From contig DATKWD010000002.1 of the NCBI GenBank assembly GCA_035529695.1, positions 62,001-126,000 on the forward strand: 64,000 nt of DNA. The letters run 5' to 3'. Shown here piece after piece: positions 1-8,430 of the stretch; the first letter of the stretch is position 1; each line of letters begins with the position of its first letter. Below the pieces are notes generated by a model. That model saw only the letters and a program-made list of their open reading frames with translations. It had not been told where the DNA came from and made no database searches. Made by a program: the position numbers and the translations under genes. The DNA is from DATKWD01 sp035529695. GTDB taxonomy: Bacteria; Actinomycetota; Acidimicrobiia; Acidimicrobiales; Salinilacustritrichaceae.

Positions 1-1
1 C

Positions 2-163
2 GTCTACGACGGCGAAGGCCCCGACGCTGCTCGGGTGTTCACGGAGCGGTGGTCGCGGCCCCCCGAGATCGGGCTGACCGCCGTCGAGGCGCTGGCGGTC
101 CTCGCCGAGACGGAGGGGTTGGAGCAGCCGCCGTGGATGGAGGGCCGTCCGTTCACGGGTTGA
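2..163 (+). CDS. C-terminal end of a protein cut by the window edge
   Basis: An open frame runs in from the left edge and stops at TGA 161-163, giving 53 residues that begin VYDGEGPDAARVF and end WMEGRPFTG. Codon use (GAG, CTC, GCC, GTC) matches neighbouring genes, so it is read as the 3' end of a real gene. No domain can be recognised from this fragment. A dispersed regulatory repeat and a leaderless promoter follow at once, so the next gene is a separate transcription unit. Confidence 0.6.
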   Translation, partial: VYDGEGPDAARVFTERWSRPPEIGLTAVEALAVLAETEGLEQPPWMEGRPFTG

Positions 164-200
164 AAGCGCTGGTCACGGCGTTGTTTCCCACAGACCCCCG
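160..200 (-). repeat. TGACCAGCG-family element, copy 1
   Basis: On the minus strand the core TGACCAGCG (core at 168-175) is preceded by AACAACGCCG and a GGGTCTGTGGGAAAC stretch. It lies about 25 bp upstream of the palindromic promoter at 201-235. At least 14 other copies occur in the window, most of them beside promoters of the same kind. Confidence 0.7.
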
Positions 201-235
201 GTGTAGTTGATCCAGCTACACGGTGGAGGTACGTT
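201..235 (+). promoter_or_regulatory. Class I palindromic promoter, leaderless start
   Basis: The inverted repeat GTGTAG/CTACAC spans 201-221 and contains a -35 TTGATC at 207-212. A 17-bp spacer leads to a -10 TACGTT at 230-235. The ATG of the next gene begins 7 nt after the -10, so the transcript should start at or next to the start codon. A protein bound to the palindrome would cover the -35. Confidence 0.75.
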
Positions 236-241
236 GTGCCC

Positions 242-610
242 ATGAACGAAGCGACGAACGCAGCGAACGCCCGAGCGGCAGCCACCATCACGGAGGCGCT
301 CACCGACGGCATCCTCACCGCCAAGGTCAGCGGCCTCTTCGGCCTCCCGGCGCTCACCCTCGAGCGGGCCGACGGTCAGCCGCTCGGCCGCCACGGAGAC
401 CACGACGTCACGGGCCTCACGATCGACCTCCACAGCGTCAGCCTCATCGGTCGGGTCACGACCCGCAACAAGGACCTCCGCAAGGCGATCCGGCTCGGCG
501 TCGCGAAGATCGCAGCGGGTGGCGGCAAGGTCGCCCCCGTCGAGACGATCACCGCCGACGAGATCGCCCGCATCGACGAGGCTCGCTTCACATCGATCTT
601 CGCCCGGTGA
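242..610 (+). CDS. Small leaderless-transcript protein of unknown function
   Basis: This 122-residue acidic protein begins MNEATNAANARAAAT. An in-frame GTG six bases earlier is possible, but ATG 242 sits exactly where transcription should begin after the -10 at 230-235. The middle holds alternating beta-like segments (LPALTLERADG, GLTIDLHSVSLIG) and the C-terminus is a predicted helix. No family is recognised and no membrane segment or cysteine motif is seen. It is monocistronic: a minus-strand tRNA follows. Confidence 0.75.
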   Translation: MNEATNAANARAAATITEALTDGILTAKVSGLFGLPALTLERADGQPLGRHGDHDVTGLTIDLHSVSLIGRVTTRNKDLRKAIRLGVAKIAAGGGKVAPVETITADEIARIDEARFTSIFAR

Positions 611-637
611 TCGGGGGCCACACCTCGGGGGCTGGCT

Positions 638-715
638 TGGTGGCAGGGGCAGGATTCGAACCTGCGACCTCATGGTTATGAGCCATGTGAGCTGACCGGA
701 CTGCTCTACCCTGCG
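638..715 (-). tRNA. tRNA with CAT anticodon (Met or lysidine-Ile)
   Basis: Read on the minus strand the cloverleaf has a 7-bp acceptor (CGCAGGG with CCCTGCC, first pair C-C mismatched), a D stem GAGC/GCTC, an anticodon stem CATGG/CCATG with loop CTCATAA (anticodon CAT), a T arm GCAGG-TTCGAAT-CCTGC, discriminator A and an encoded CCA at 638-640. The anticodon stem lacks the three G-C pairs of initiator tRNAs. Elongator Met, or Ile decoding AUA after lysidine modification, is therefore more likely than initiator, despite the unpaired first position. Confidence 0.93.
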
Positions 716-847
716 AGCGGCCACCGTAGCGGACCGGCCGCGCCGAGTGAAGCGATTGTGGGGCCGACGACCCGAGAGTCCTCTAACAGGCGTCGGCAGC
801 ACCAAAACTTGAACCCGGCACGGGGGACGACCACCCCGACGACCAGG

Positions 848-881
848 GTTTCGCGAGTCGCGGCACGCGAAACTGTACGCT
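848..881 (+). promoter_or_regulatory. Operator-promoter of the ParB-methyltransferase gene
   Basis: A perfect 8-bp inverted repeat, GTTTCGCG (848-855) and CGCGAAAC (866-873), ends 2 bp before a -10 TACGCT at 876-881. ATG 890 follows after 8 nt, implying a leaderless mRNA. No other copy of this palindrome was noticed, so it may be a gene-specific operator, possibly for autoregulation by the encoded DNA-binding protein. Confidence 0.6.
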
Positions 882-889
882 CGGGTTCC

Positions 890-2212
890 ATGACCGACAC
901 GACCGTCCCCGCCGACCTCCTCGAGCAGGAGTACGCGACCGTCCCCGTCGACTCGCTCGACCCGCACCCCGACAACCCGAGGCGAGGCGATGTCGACGCG
1001 ATCGCAGCGTCGATCGACGCCAACGGGTTCTTCGGAGCGGTCCTCGCCCAACGCGCCACAGCGGATCACGGCCCACGGATCCTCGCCGGCGAACACCGGT
1101 GGCTCGCCGCGCAACGCCACGGCCACCTCGAGATCCCCGTCCTCTGGATCACCTGCGACGACGACCGGGCACGCCGCATCCTGCTGGTAGACAACCGCGC
1201 CGACGACCTCGCCACCTACGACGACCGGTACCTCGCCGACCTCCTCGGCGAAATCAAAACCAGCGAAGCCGGCCTCACCGGCACCGGGTTCGACGGCACC
1301 GACCTCCGAGAACTCCTCGACCGGCTCGACCCCCAAGACCAAACCCTCGACCCGCCCGACGACGACGACCCGCTCACCAACATCGACCCCGACGCCGAAC
1401 CCGTCGCCAAGGTAGGCGACCTCTGGCAGATCGGCCCCCACCGGCTACTCGTCGGCGACTGCTACGACCCCGCCAACCTCGACCGCCTCCTCGACAACAC
1501 CGAACACGGCACCGTCGACGCCGTCGTCACCGACCCCCCCTACGCCATCTACGGCTCAAGCACCGGCATCTCGAGCGACGTAGCCGACGACAAAATGGTT
1601 CGCCCGTTCTTCGAACAACTCGGCCGCCTCATCCGCGCCCGCCTCAAGCCATTCGGCCACGCCTACGTCTTCTGCGACTGGCGCTCATGGGCAACCGTCT
1701 GGCACGGAATGAAAACCGCACGCCTCGCCCCCAAGAACTGCATCGTGTGGGACAAAGGCCGCTTCGGCCTCGGCGGCATGTACGCCAACACCCACGAATT
1801 CGTCGGCTTCTTCGCCAACCTCCCCAACCAACGCACCATGACCTCCAGCGACCAGCGAGGCCAACGCGCCGTCAACAGCGAACCCAACATCTTCCACACC
1901 AACCGCCCCACCGGAGACGACCGCCAACACAACGCAGCCAAACCCCTCGACCTCCTCCAATGGCTCATCGTCAACAGCACCGACGAAGGCGAAACCATCC
2001 TCGACCCCTTCACCGGCAGCGGCTCCGTCATCATCGCCGCCCACCACACAGGCCGCATCGCCTACGCCACCGAACTCGAACCCCGCTTCGCCGACATCAC
2101 CATCCGAAGGGCAGAACACCTCACCGGCCACACAGCCACCGTCACCCACGCCCCCGAGACAGACGACCCGACCACCAACGACACGACCAGCGACGACCAC
2201 GACCAGCCATGA
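890..2212 (+). CDS. ParB-like domain fused to a DNA methyltransferase
   Basis: 440 residues. The N-terminal ~110 residues are a ParB/Srx-type domain (VPVDSLDPHPDNPRR near residue 18 and GEHRW near residue 67). A beta-class N6-adenine/N4-cytosine methyltransferase follows, with the catalytic DPPY near residue 215 (VVTDPPYAIYG) and the SAM-binding DPFTGSGS near residue 371. Such fusions commonly sit upstream of phage terminase genes and modify phage DNA; the target here is unknown. Sense-strand base use is strongly C-rich, unlike the G-rich terminase genes that follow. The leaderless ATG is chosen over an earlier in-frame ATG (758) because of the promoter. The stop overlaps the next start (ATGA). 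Confidence 0.9.
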   Translation: MTDTTVPADLLEQEYATVPVDSLDPHPDNPRRGDVDAIAASIDANGFFGAVLAQRATADHGPRILAGEHRWLAAQRHGHLEIPVLWITCDDDRARRILLVDNRADDLATYDDRYLADLLGEIKTSEAGLTGTGFDGTDLRELLDRLDPQDQTLDPPDDDDPLTNIDPDAEPVAKVGDLWQIGPHRLLVGDCYDPANLDRLLDNTEHGTVDAVVTDPPYAIYGSSTGISSDVADDKMVRPFFEQLGRLIRARLKPFGHAYVFCDWRSWATVWHGMKTARLAPKNCIVWDKGRFGLGGMYANTHEFVGFFANLPNQRTMTSSDQRGQRAVNSEPNIFHTNRPTGDDRQHNAAKPLDLLQWLIVNSTDEGETILDPFTGSGSVIIAAHHTGRIAYATELEPRFADITIRRAEHLTGHTATVTHAPETDDPTTNDTTSDDHDQP

Positions 2213-2775
2213 CCACACCCAAACCCCAAGCCCCACACGACCCCAAAACCCAACGCGCCCAAAACACCGATGGAGGAACGGATTCGGTGATCGAAAGTTC
2301 GTCTCGTGATGGTGGGAGGCCTGCGAAGTGGGCGGATCCTCGGGTGCGGGAGGCGTTGGTGGATGGGGTGAGGATGGGCGCTCCGGTGAAGTATGCGTGT
2401 CGGGCGGCGGGGATTGATGAGGGGACGTTTTATCGGTGGCGGCGGCAGTCGGCTGAGCCGGAGGCCCCGGAGGAGTTGCGGGCGTTGTTTGAGGAGTTGG
2501 AGGGGGCTCATGCTCGGGCGGTGTTGCGGAACGTCGGGTTGATTCAGGCGGCGGCGCAGGAGTCGAAGCATTGGAAGGCGGCGGCGTGGTGGTTGGAGCG
2601 GATGCATCCGGAGGATTTCGCTCGGCAGGATCCGGGGCAGCTTGGGCAGGGGGGGACGCAGGTGGTGATCGCTTCGGAGGATGACATCAGGCGGTTGCAG
2701 GCGACGTTGGAGCGGCGTGCTGAGGCGTCGGGGGAGTTGGCGGTGGTGGACGCCGAGGTGGTGGGCGATGAGTGA
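2209..2775 (+). CDS. terS: Terminase small subunit (TerS-like)
   Basis: 188 residues. A helix-turn-helix lies at about residues 49-78 (VREALVDGVRMGAPVKYAC then AAGIDEGTFYRWR), the usual DNA-recognition part of small terminases, followed by a helical region (residues 85-140) and an acidic tail. It starts at an ATGA overlap with the methyltransferase and overlaps terL by 8 nt, so translation is probably coupled. The assignment rests on the HTH, the size and the position directly before terL. By family knowledge it would recognise the packaging site and load the large subunit. Codon use shifts abruptly to G-ending codons from about 2275. Confidence 0.8.
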   Translation: MTTPKPQAPHDPKTQRAQNTDGGTDSVIESSSRDGGRPAKWADPRVREALVDGVRMGAPVKYACRAAGIDEGTFYRWRRQSAEPEAPEELRALFEELEGAHARAVLRNVGLIQAAAQESKHWKAAAWWLERMHPEDFARQDPGQLGQGGTQVVIASEDDIRRLQATLERRAEASGELAVVDAEVVGDE

Positions 2776-4396
2776 CCAGCCGGCGTTGATCCCTAGCGGT
2801 CTCCTCGAGCTGATGACCGATGAGGAGCGGGCGCTCTACTCGCAGTACCTCGACTATCAGGTGGTGCAGGAGGCGACCGATCCGTTGCCGTGGTTGGACG
2901 CGTTGTTCCCGTCGTATGTGCCGTTCGATTTCGCTGAGCATCACAAGGTGTTCTGGTCGTGGTTGTGGGAGATCGAGCGGCAGGAGAAGCCGGATCCGTT
3001 TGTGGCGATCTGGCCGCGTGGTGGAGCGAAGTCGACGGCGGCTGAGCTCGGGATCGTCGCGCTGGCGGCTCGGGGCCGGCGGAAGTACGGGCTCTACATC
3101 TGCGAGACGCAGGACCAGGCGGATGACCATGTGGGGAACGTGGCGTCGCTGCTCGAGACGGACGCGATCTCGGCGGCGTACCCCGAGCTCGGGGAGCGGA
3201 TGCTCGGCAAGTTCGGGCATGCGAAGGGCTGGAAGGTGAACCGGTTGCGGACGGCGTCGGGGTTCACGCTCGACGCGATCGGTCTCGACAAGGCGGCCCG
3301 GGGGATCAAGCTCGATGAGCAGCGGCCTGACTTCATCGTGCTCGATGACATCGATGGGGAGACCGACTCGGGGCACACGACGGAGAAGAAGAAGACGATC
3401 ATCACCCGGAAGCTGTTGCCGGCGGGGTCGCATGATTGCGCGGTGCTGGCGATCCAGAACAAGGTGTCGGACGAGTCGATCTTCGCTCAGCTCGCTGATG
3501 GGCGCGCCGACTTCCTGACCTCGCGGATCTTGTCGGGGCCGATCCCGGCGATCGAGGGTCTCGAGTATGAGCAGCAGCCGACCGAGGACGGGCGGCGGCG
3601 GTGGGTCATCACCGGGGGGACGGCGTCGTGGGAGGGCCAGTCGGTCGAGATCTGCGAGTCGCAGATGAACGACTGGGGGTTGTCGGCGTTTCTGTCGGAG
3701 GCGCAGCACGACACCGAGCCGCCAGGCGGCGGGATGTTCGACCATCTGGATTGGCCGGCGATCCGGGTGACGGAGGCTGAGCTGCCCGAGTTCCGGCGGG
3801 TGGTCTGTTGGGTCGACCCGGCGGTCACGTCGACCGACAACAGCGACTGCCAGGCGATCATCGTGGACGGTCTCGGCGTCGATGGGAAGATCTACCGGCT
3901 GTGGGCGTGGGAGGGCCGGACCACTCCGCTCGACACGTTGCAGCGCGCGATCCGGGCGGCGGTGCGGCTCGGGTCGGAGAAGGTTGGCGTGGAGACCGAC
4001 CAGGGCGGCGACACTTGGGAGTCGGTGTACCGGGAGGCGTTGCGGTCGTTGCTCGAGGACGAGAACGCCCCGCTCGAGCTCGGCGACGAGCAGGTGATTC
4101 CCCGGTTCGATCAGGCGAAGGCCGGGCAGATGCAGGCGTCGAAGACCGCTCGGGCGGCCCGGATGCTGGTCGACTACGAGACCGACGTGTTCCGCCACCT
4201 CGAGGGCGTCCATCGGGTGATCGAGCGGTCGTTGTCGCGGTTCCCGAAGACGAAGCCGTTCGACCTCACCGACGCGTGTTTCTGGTCATGGGACGATCTG
4301 GATCCGAAGCCGAGGCGGATGCGGCGTCGTGCTCGGGCGAAGTCGGCGGCGCGCCGGTCGCTTGGCGATGTGTCGCCGGCGTTGCTCGGCGGGTGA
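2768..4396 (+). CDS. terL: Terminase large subunit
   Basis: 542 residues. A Walker A-type loop IWPRGGAKST is at residues 81-90, Walker B FIVLDDIDGE near 189-198, and a C-terminal RNase H-like nuclease begins near residue 345 (VVCWVDPAVTSTDNSDCQA) with further acidic residues downstream (GVETDQGG). This is the packaging motor and genome-cutting nuclease. The start overlaps terS. A convergent small gene begins 4 nt past the stop. The portal lies about 41 kb away, so packaging and head modules are split by accessory genes. Confidence 0.95.
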   Translation: MSDQPALIPSGLLELMTDEERALYSQYLDYQVVQEATDPLPWLDALFPSYVPFDFAEHHKVFWSWLWEIERQEKPDPFVAIWPRGGAKSTAAELGIVALAARGRRKYGLYICETQDQADDHVGNVASLLETDAISAAYPELGERMLGKFGHAKGWKVNRLRTASGFTLDAIGLDKAARGIKLDEQRPDFIVLDDIDGETDSGHTTEKKKTIITRKLLPAGSHDCAVLAIQNKVSDESIFAQLADGRADFLTSRILSGPIPAIEGLEYEQQPTEDGRRRWVITGGTASWEGQSVEICESQMNDWGLSAFLSEAQHDTEPPGGGMFDHLDWPAIRVTEAELPEFRRVVCWVDPAVTSTDNSDCQAIIVDGLGVDGKIYRLWAWEGRTTPLDTLQRAIRAAVRLGSEKVGVETDQGGDTWESVYREALRSLLEDENAPLELGDEQVIPRFDQAKAGQMQASKTARAARMLVDYETDVFRHLEGVHRVIERSLSRFPKTKPFDLTDACFWSWDDLDPKPRRMRRRARAKSAARRSLGDVSPALLGG

Positions 4397-4399
4397 CGT

Positions 4400-4585
4400 T
4401 CAGCCGCGGCGGATCTGGCGGCGGGCCTTGCGGGCGAGGCGGCGGCCTCGGCGGGTCTTGGGGGTGGGGGTGGCGACGGCGAGGGCGTAGCCGATGGCCG
4501 CGCCTTTGGCGTTGAGGTTCGGGATGCGTCCGGCGGCGGTCCACCTCGGGAGGCTCGGGGCTGCGATTGCGGTGCTCCACTTCAT
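4400..4585 (-). CDS. Small basic protein convergent with terL
   Basis: 61 residues, MKWSTAIAAPSLPR at the start, and a strongly basic C-terminus (TPKTRRGRRLARKARRQIRRG region). A small alanine-rich hydrophobic stretch (GAAIGYALAVA) lies in the middle. It could bind nucleic acid; no family is recognised. ATG 4585 is 7 nt downstream of a -10 TACAGT, so the transcript appears leaderless. Confidence 0.6.
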   Translation of the reverse strand: MKWSTAIAAPSLPRWTAAGRIPNLNAKGAAIGYALAVATPTPKTRRGRRLARKARRQIRRG

Positions 4586-4592
4586 GTCCCGA

Positions 4593-4613
4593 ACTGTAGC
4601 ATAGAAGGCTACG
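4593..4613 (-). promoter_or_regulatory. Class II palindromic promoter
   Basis: On the minus strand GTAGCC and a mirrored GGCTAC-type arm (GTAGC at 596-600, GCTAC at 608-612 on plus) flank the -10 TACAGT (complement of 593-598). In this class the right arm of the inverted repeat is part of the -10, unlike class I where the repeat covers the -35. Confidence 0.55.
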
Positions 4614-5160
4614 GCGATGTGTCGGGTTTCGGGGTGGTGGCCCGGCTGGTGGCTCGGCGGCGTCGGGCGAGCTCGAGGCGGTCGGGAGGTTCCCGTCAGG
4701 TTCGTTGAGGTTCCGTCAGGTTCTCGGGAGGTTCGTCAGGTGCTCGAGCTCGGCCGGCTGGCGGCAACCGCGGGGCGTGACGGCTCGGGCGGCTCGGCGA
4801 CGGACTGCTAGCCGGGATCGCAGCAGTTTCGCAGCAGATCGCAGCAGTTCCGGTGCGCCGGCAGCAGTTCTGCTGCGTTTGCTGCCCGGCCGGTGCGTGA
4901 CCGGACCGCTCTGAGCGGTTGCCGGCCAGGGCGGCGAGCTTCGCCGAGGTGGTCTCGTGATGGTCTCCGGGGGTTCGTCGGGGGTTCGTCGCCGAGCTCG
5001 GGGATAACGGGGGCATAACGGGGGATGATCGAGTGATGCGCCTGGCGTCCGCTGGTCGCCCCGGGGCCGGTTGGGCGGTGATCGGGCGGGAGGCGGCCCT
5101 CGAGGGCGTAGACGGGCGCTGAGGGGCCGATCGTCGGCTCCTGGCGGCGGCCAGCGGCGA

Positions 5161-5213
5161 GCATCGTGCCAAGCATCGTCGGCATCGTCCGAGCATCGTC
5201 CGAGCATCGTCGG
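5161..5213. repeat. Five GCATCGT tandem units
   Basis: GCATCGT occurs five times in 53 bp, with spacing of 9-12 bp. The last units, CGAGCATCGTC, are perfect tandem copies. It is one of the clearest iteron-like clusters in the gene-free region. Confidence 0.7.
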
Positions 5214-5719
5214 GGATTCTGAGCGATCTGGCCTGGCCGGCGCGCCTCCTGGCGACTCCCTGGCGACTCTCGGGGGGTCGGGACGGGCCGAGGAGCGTGG
5301 AACGACCCGACATCAGTCTCGGGAGCCCTGGCGACCAGGGCGAAACGGGCGGGTCTGCGGCGGCCTCGAGCCTCCTGGCCGGCTGTCCTGGCATGCTCTC
5401 GTATGCGCTGGTCACGGTCCGTTTCTGAGCTCGGGAGTCCTGGGATACTGCGGGCTCCCTGGCGACTCCTGGCGCGACTCCCTGGCGGGAGCACGGGATG
5501 ATGTGGGGAGCGGCGAGATCATCGGGGGCCTTGGCGTGGGCCTCGGGTGAAGGCGGGGTCCTGGCCGGCCGGCGCTCGAGCTCGAGCCGGCAGCCAGGGG
5601 GGAGTACAGAGAGCCCTTACAGGCCCGTGACCTGCGGACATGCCGGCACTGAAGATTGTCCGAAGTCGGGCAGTCGGACCTCGGTGGCGGCGAGCTCGCG
5701 GTCGTCGGGCGAGCAGCGT

Positions 5720-5781
5720 GGAAGGCAGTGGAACGCAGCACGACGCAGTAGAACGCAGTGGAACGCAGTGGAACGCAGCGA
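5720..5781. repeat. CAGTGGAACG tandem repeats
   Basis: Four to five copies of a GCAGTGGAACG-like unit (variants GCAGTAGAACG and GCAGCACGACG) occur in 60 bp. A partial cluster of the same word reappears near 6773-6800, so the unit has also spread within the region. Confidence 0.7.
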
Positions 5782-8163
5782 AGTTGGTGCCCTGGCAGCG
5801 GTTCTGCTGTCGAGCAGGCGGCCTGGCGGCCACGATCGCCGCCATGAGCGGGGCGGGGGCCTCGGGCGTGATCGGGCGGCGGCCCGCCTCGAGGGGCACA
5901 CGGCGGCGTTGTGCGTCGGATCCGGGCCGATCCGTGGCGGCCTGGCGGCGTGGAGCGCGCCCGGTCGCCTGGCGGGGAGTGGTTCTTCTGGTTCCCGGGG
6001 CGAGGAACGTGACGAACCCGACGAACCCGGCGGGGCGTGGGCGTGAGCTGGTGGGCCTCGGGGCGAGCTCGGGCGGCCGTCGTGTTCCTCGTGTTCCTGG
6101 CCGGCGAACACTCAACGACACAACGCCGTGACCAGCGCATATGCCGGCCTGGCGGTGGCGATATGCCGGCCCTGGCGGCCGGGAGTGTTCCCGGGAGTTC
6201 GTCGGGTTCTTGGGAGAAGGACCCGAGGATCGTGACGGCTGGCGCTCGGTGAGGTGGGCCGCCTGGCGGATCCGGGTTTGCCCTGGCCGGCTACTCGAGC
6301 CGATTCTGTCCGGCCTGGTGTCCTCGCGTAACCGCTGGTCAGGGGACAGAAATGGGACTCCTTGGCCGGCGTGTTGTCCGCAGTGGTGGTTGCCGGCAGG
6401 TGGCCTGGCTGGCGTCGATCGAAGGAGCTGGCCTGGCTGGCGGCGTGAGGTGGCCGAGGGCGTCGGGGCGGCGCTCGGGCGTGATGACGCTCGGGGTGGC
6501 GCACGGCGGCACACGGGCCGTGATCCGGGGGCCGTGGCGTGAGCTGGCCGGGCTCGGATCTGCGCTTGAGCCGGCCAGGGCGGCCAGGCAGAACGGGATG
6601 ACGTGAGGTACCTGCGGCCAGGTCTCGAGCCAGGAGGCGCGCCAGGCAGTCGCGCCGAGCTCGGCCGGCCAGGGCGTAACCGCTGGTCAGCGTCCGTTTC
6701 CGACAGGGAGAATCGGGAGGCTCGCGCCAGGTCGTTTCCCAGGGGGCCGGCCAGGGCGAGGAGCGTGGGATGGAGTGGAACGCAGTGGGGAGCAGCGTGG
6801 CGGCAGTTGCGGGCGGGCTCGGCCGACTGTCGGCGCGACTGCCTGGTCAGGGTGCATAACCGCTGGTCACGGTGCAGAAACGAGGGTGTCGGCGACTGCG
6901 GTTTCGAGAGGCTGAAACGGCAGTCGCCAGGAGGGCGCGCTCGGCGTCGATCGTGGGGCCTGGCGGCTGGGTTCCCGGCTACCAGCTCGAGGGGGCGGCG
7001 GCGGGCCGTGCCAGCTCGGGGCGGGTGATCGGGCGTGGCGTGGCGCTCGGGCGCGTACGGGGGCCGTGAGGGGCTGATCCGTGGCGATCGTGGGCGCGGG
7101 TGGCGGCCTCGGGGGTGGTCGTCGCCGATCCGGGGGTGTTCTCCGGGTGTTCTCCCGGGTGTTCTCCCTGGTCGGGCGAGCTCGGAGCCATCGCCGAGCC
7201 GCCACTGAGCCAGCCACTGAGCCAGCCGCTGACCTGCGGTTATGCGTTTGCCTGGCCGGCGACCTGGCCGGCGATGGTCGTCAGATGGTTCGTTGATGGT
7301 TCCGTCGGGGGTTCGTTGCGGACGCTGGGGGCCGTTTCGGCCAGCGTCGGCCAGCGTCGGCTCGAGCTCGGCGCGACTGTCGAACCCTGTGCATAAGGGC
7401 TGGTCACGGTGCGTTTCTGGCCGGCTGGTCGGGGGTGTCGCGACTGCCGCGACTGTCGGGGTGCCAGCACCCTCCGGAATTGATGGTCGGGGAATTGATG
7501 GATGCTCGAGGATCCATCGATTCCGCCCTGGTGAGCCGTCACGGTCAGCGGTTGCTGGGGGCTGCTGGCCGGCGGAACTGCAACGGACAGCGGTTGCGGC
7601 TGACAGGGCGAGCTCGGCCGCGTTGCTAGCGTGCTATCAATTCCCGGCCTGGTCGGCGGCCAGCAGGTTCCGGGGCGGCACCACTCATCGACGGTCCTGC
7701 GCTCGGGCGTGGTGGGCGTACAAGCGTACCGGTCGCCATTCGGGGCTGGTCGGGCGTGGCGTGGGCCTCGAGGGCGTCAGCGGCGATCTCGGGCCGCCTG
7801 GCGGGGCGTTGAGTGGCGGGTCGAGGCGGCGTTGAGTGACTGAGCGGCCTGAACGGCGGTGCGGGCGTTGAGGTCGTTGAGTGACTGAACGGGCCTCGTG
7901 CTCGGGCGTGAGGCGGGCGGGGGCGGCTTGCGAGGTCTTGAGCCGGCGCTCGTCCCGCTCACCGGGGCAGGGTTTCCCTCGGTCGGCCGCCGCCGCCCGA
8001 GGTGAAGCTACCCGACGGGGCGAGCTTGGGCGATCGGGTTGCCGGGGAAGGGTGCCGGGGTGTGACAGGCTGACAGGCTGCCTGTCCATAACCGCTGGTC
8101 ACGGGCTTGCGGTGGGGGTGCTCGAGGGTGTCGCGACTGTCGGATCTGACAGGCTGCGGGGGG

Positions 8164-8430
8164 TCATTCGGCCTGGTCGTCGGGGTCGCCAGGGCAGTCG
8201 GCCAGGCATTCGTCTTCGGGGCCGACGTGGCAGTGGGGGCAGGTGGCGTCGAGCCAGCCGGCGATCTCGATGGCGGCGAGGTCGCCGAGCGCTTTGGAGG
8301 CGGTGTCGCCGAGGTTGATCTGGATCGGCGCGTCGGGGGGGAGGCCGTTGACCTTGCGGTAGTGGGCGGCCATTGCCTCGAGGTCGGCTACGGCGTCGGG
8401 GGGTTGCGAGGGGTGGCGGGGGTCAGCCAT
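8164..8430 (-). CDS. Small Cys-containing protein, last gene of operon 1
   Basis: 88 residues starting MADPRHPSQPPDAVADLE. The C-terminal half has a zinc-ribbon-like set, CPHCHVGPEDECLADC, and an acidic tail. The middle (PIQINLGDTASKALGDLAA) looks helical. No family is recognised. Its start overlaps the end of the ParB/SNase gene by 8 nt, so it is translationally coupled and is the promoter-distal member of the 11.2-8.2 kb operon. Confidence 0.7.
   Translation of the reverse strand: MADPRHPSQPPDAVADLEAMAAHYRKVNGLPPDAPIQINLGDTASKALGDLAAIEIAGWLDATCPHCHVGPEDECLADCPGDPDDQAE

Larger units (their letters stand above)
4614..8160. repeat. 3.5-kb gene-free region made of short repeats
   Basis: No frame here shows convincing coding character, starts with ribosome sites, or recognisable motifs. 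The stretch is built from local direct repeats that differ from place to place: GGTTC/GTCAG units (4685-4740), TCGCAGCAG (4813-4877), GCATCGT (5161-5213), CTGGCGACTC (5240-5275 and 5455-5490), CAGTGGAACG (5720-5780), GTGTTCTCC (7137-7170), CACTGAGCCAG (7200-7232), GCGTCGGCCA (7335-7362) and GTTGAGTGACTGA (7805-7890). CCTGGCGG/CCTGGCCGG words recur throughout. It also holds seven TGACCAGCG elements (cores at 5407, 6129, 6334, 6682, 6862, 7399 and 8094; only 6129 is in the plus orientation). A replication or partition region, or a cis-acting regulator sink, are possibilities. Confidence 0.7.

Noticed and set aside
1099..2208. Arg/Pro-rich frame overlapping the ParB-MTase gene
   Set aside because: It is a shifted reading of the C-rich MTase gene. 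Only its last part, from 2209, is the real terS.
5230..5290. CCTGGCGG words as Chi-like recombination sites
   Set aside because: They resemble the E. coli Chi octamer only loosely, and no strand bias was established. No Chi sequence is known for the host.
5071..6046. Overlapping frames of 160-240 codons in the repeat region
   Set aside because: Low-complexity Arg/Gly/Pro-rich translations on several frames at once, no ribosome sites, and repeats cut across them.
6329..6345. TGACCAGCG core as a sigma promoter
   Set aside because: TTATGC lies only 5 bp from TGACC, so no acceptable -35/-10 spacing exists.
4614..8160. CRISPR array in the repeat region
   Set aside because: Repeats are short, differ from place to place and have no constant-length spacers. 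No cas genes are present; the Cas4-like nuclease at 11300 alone is not evidence.
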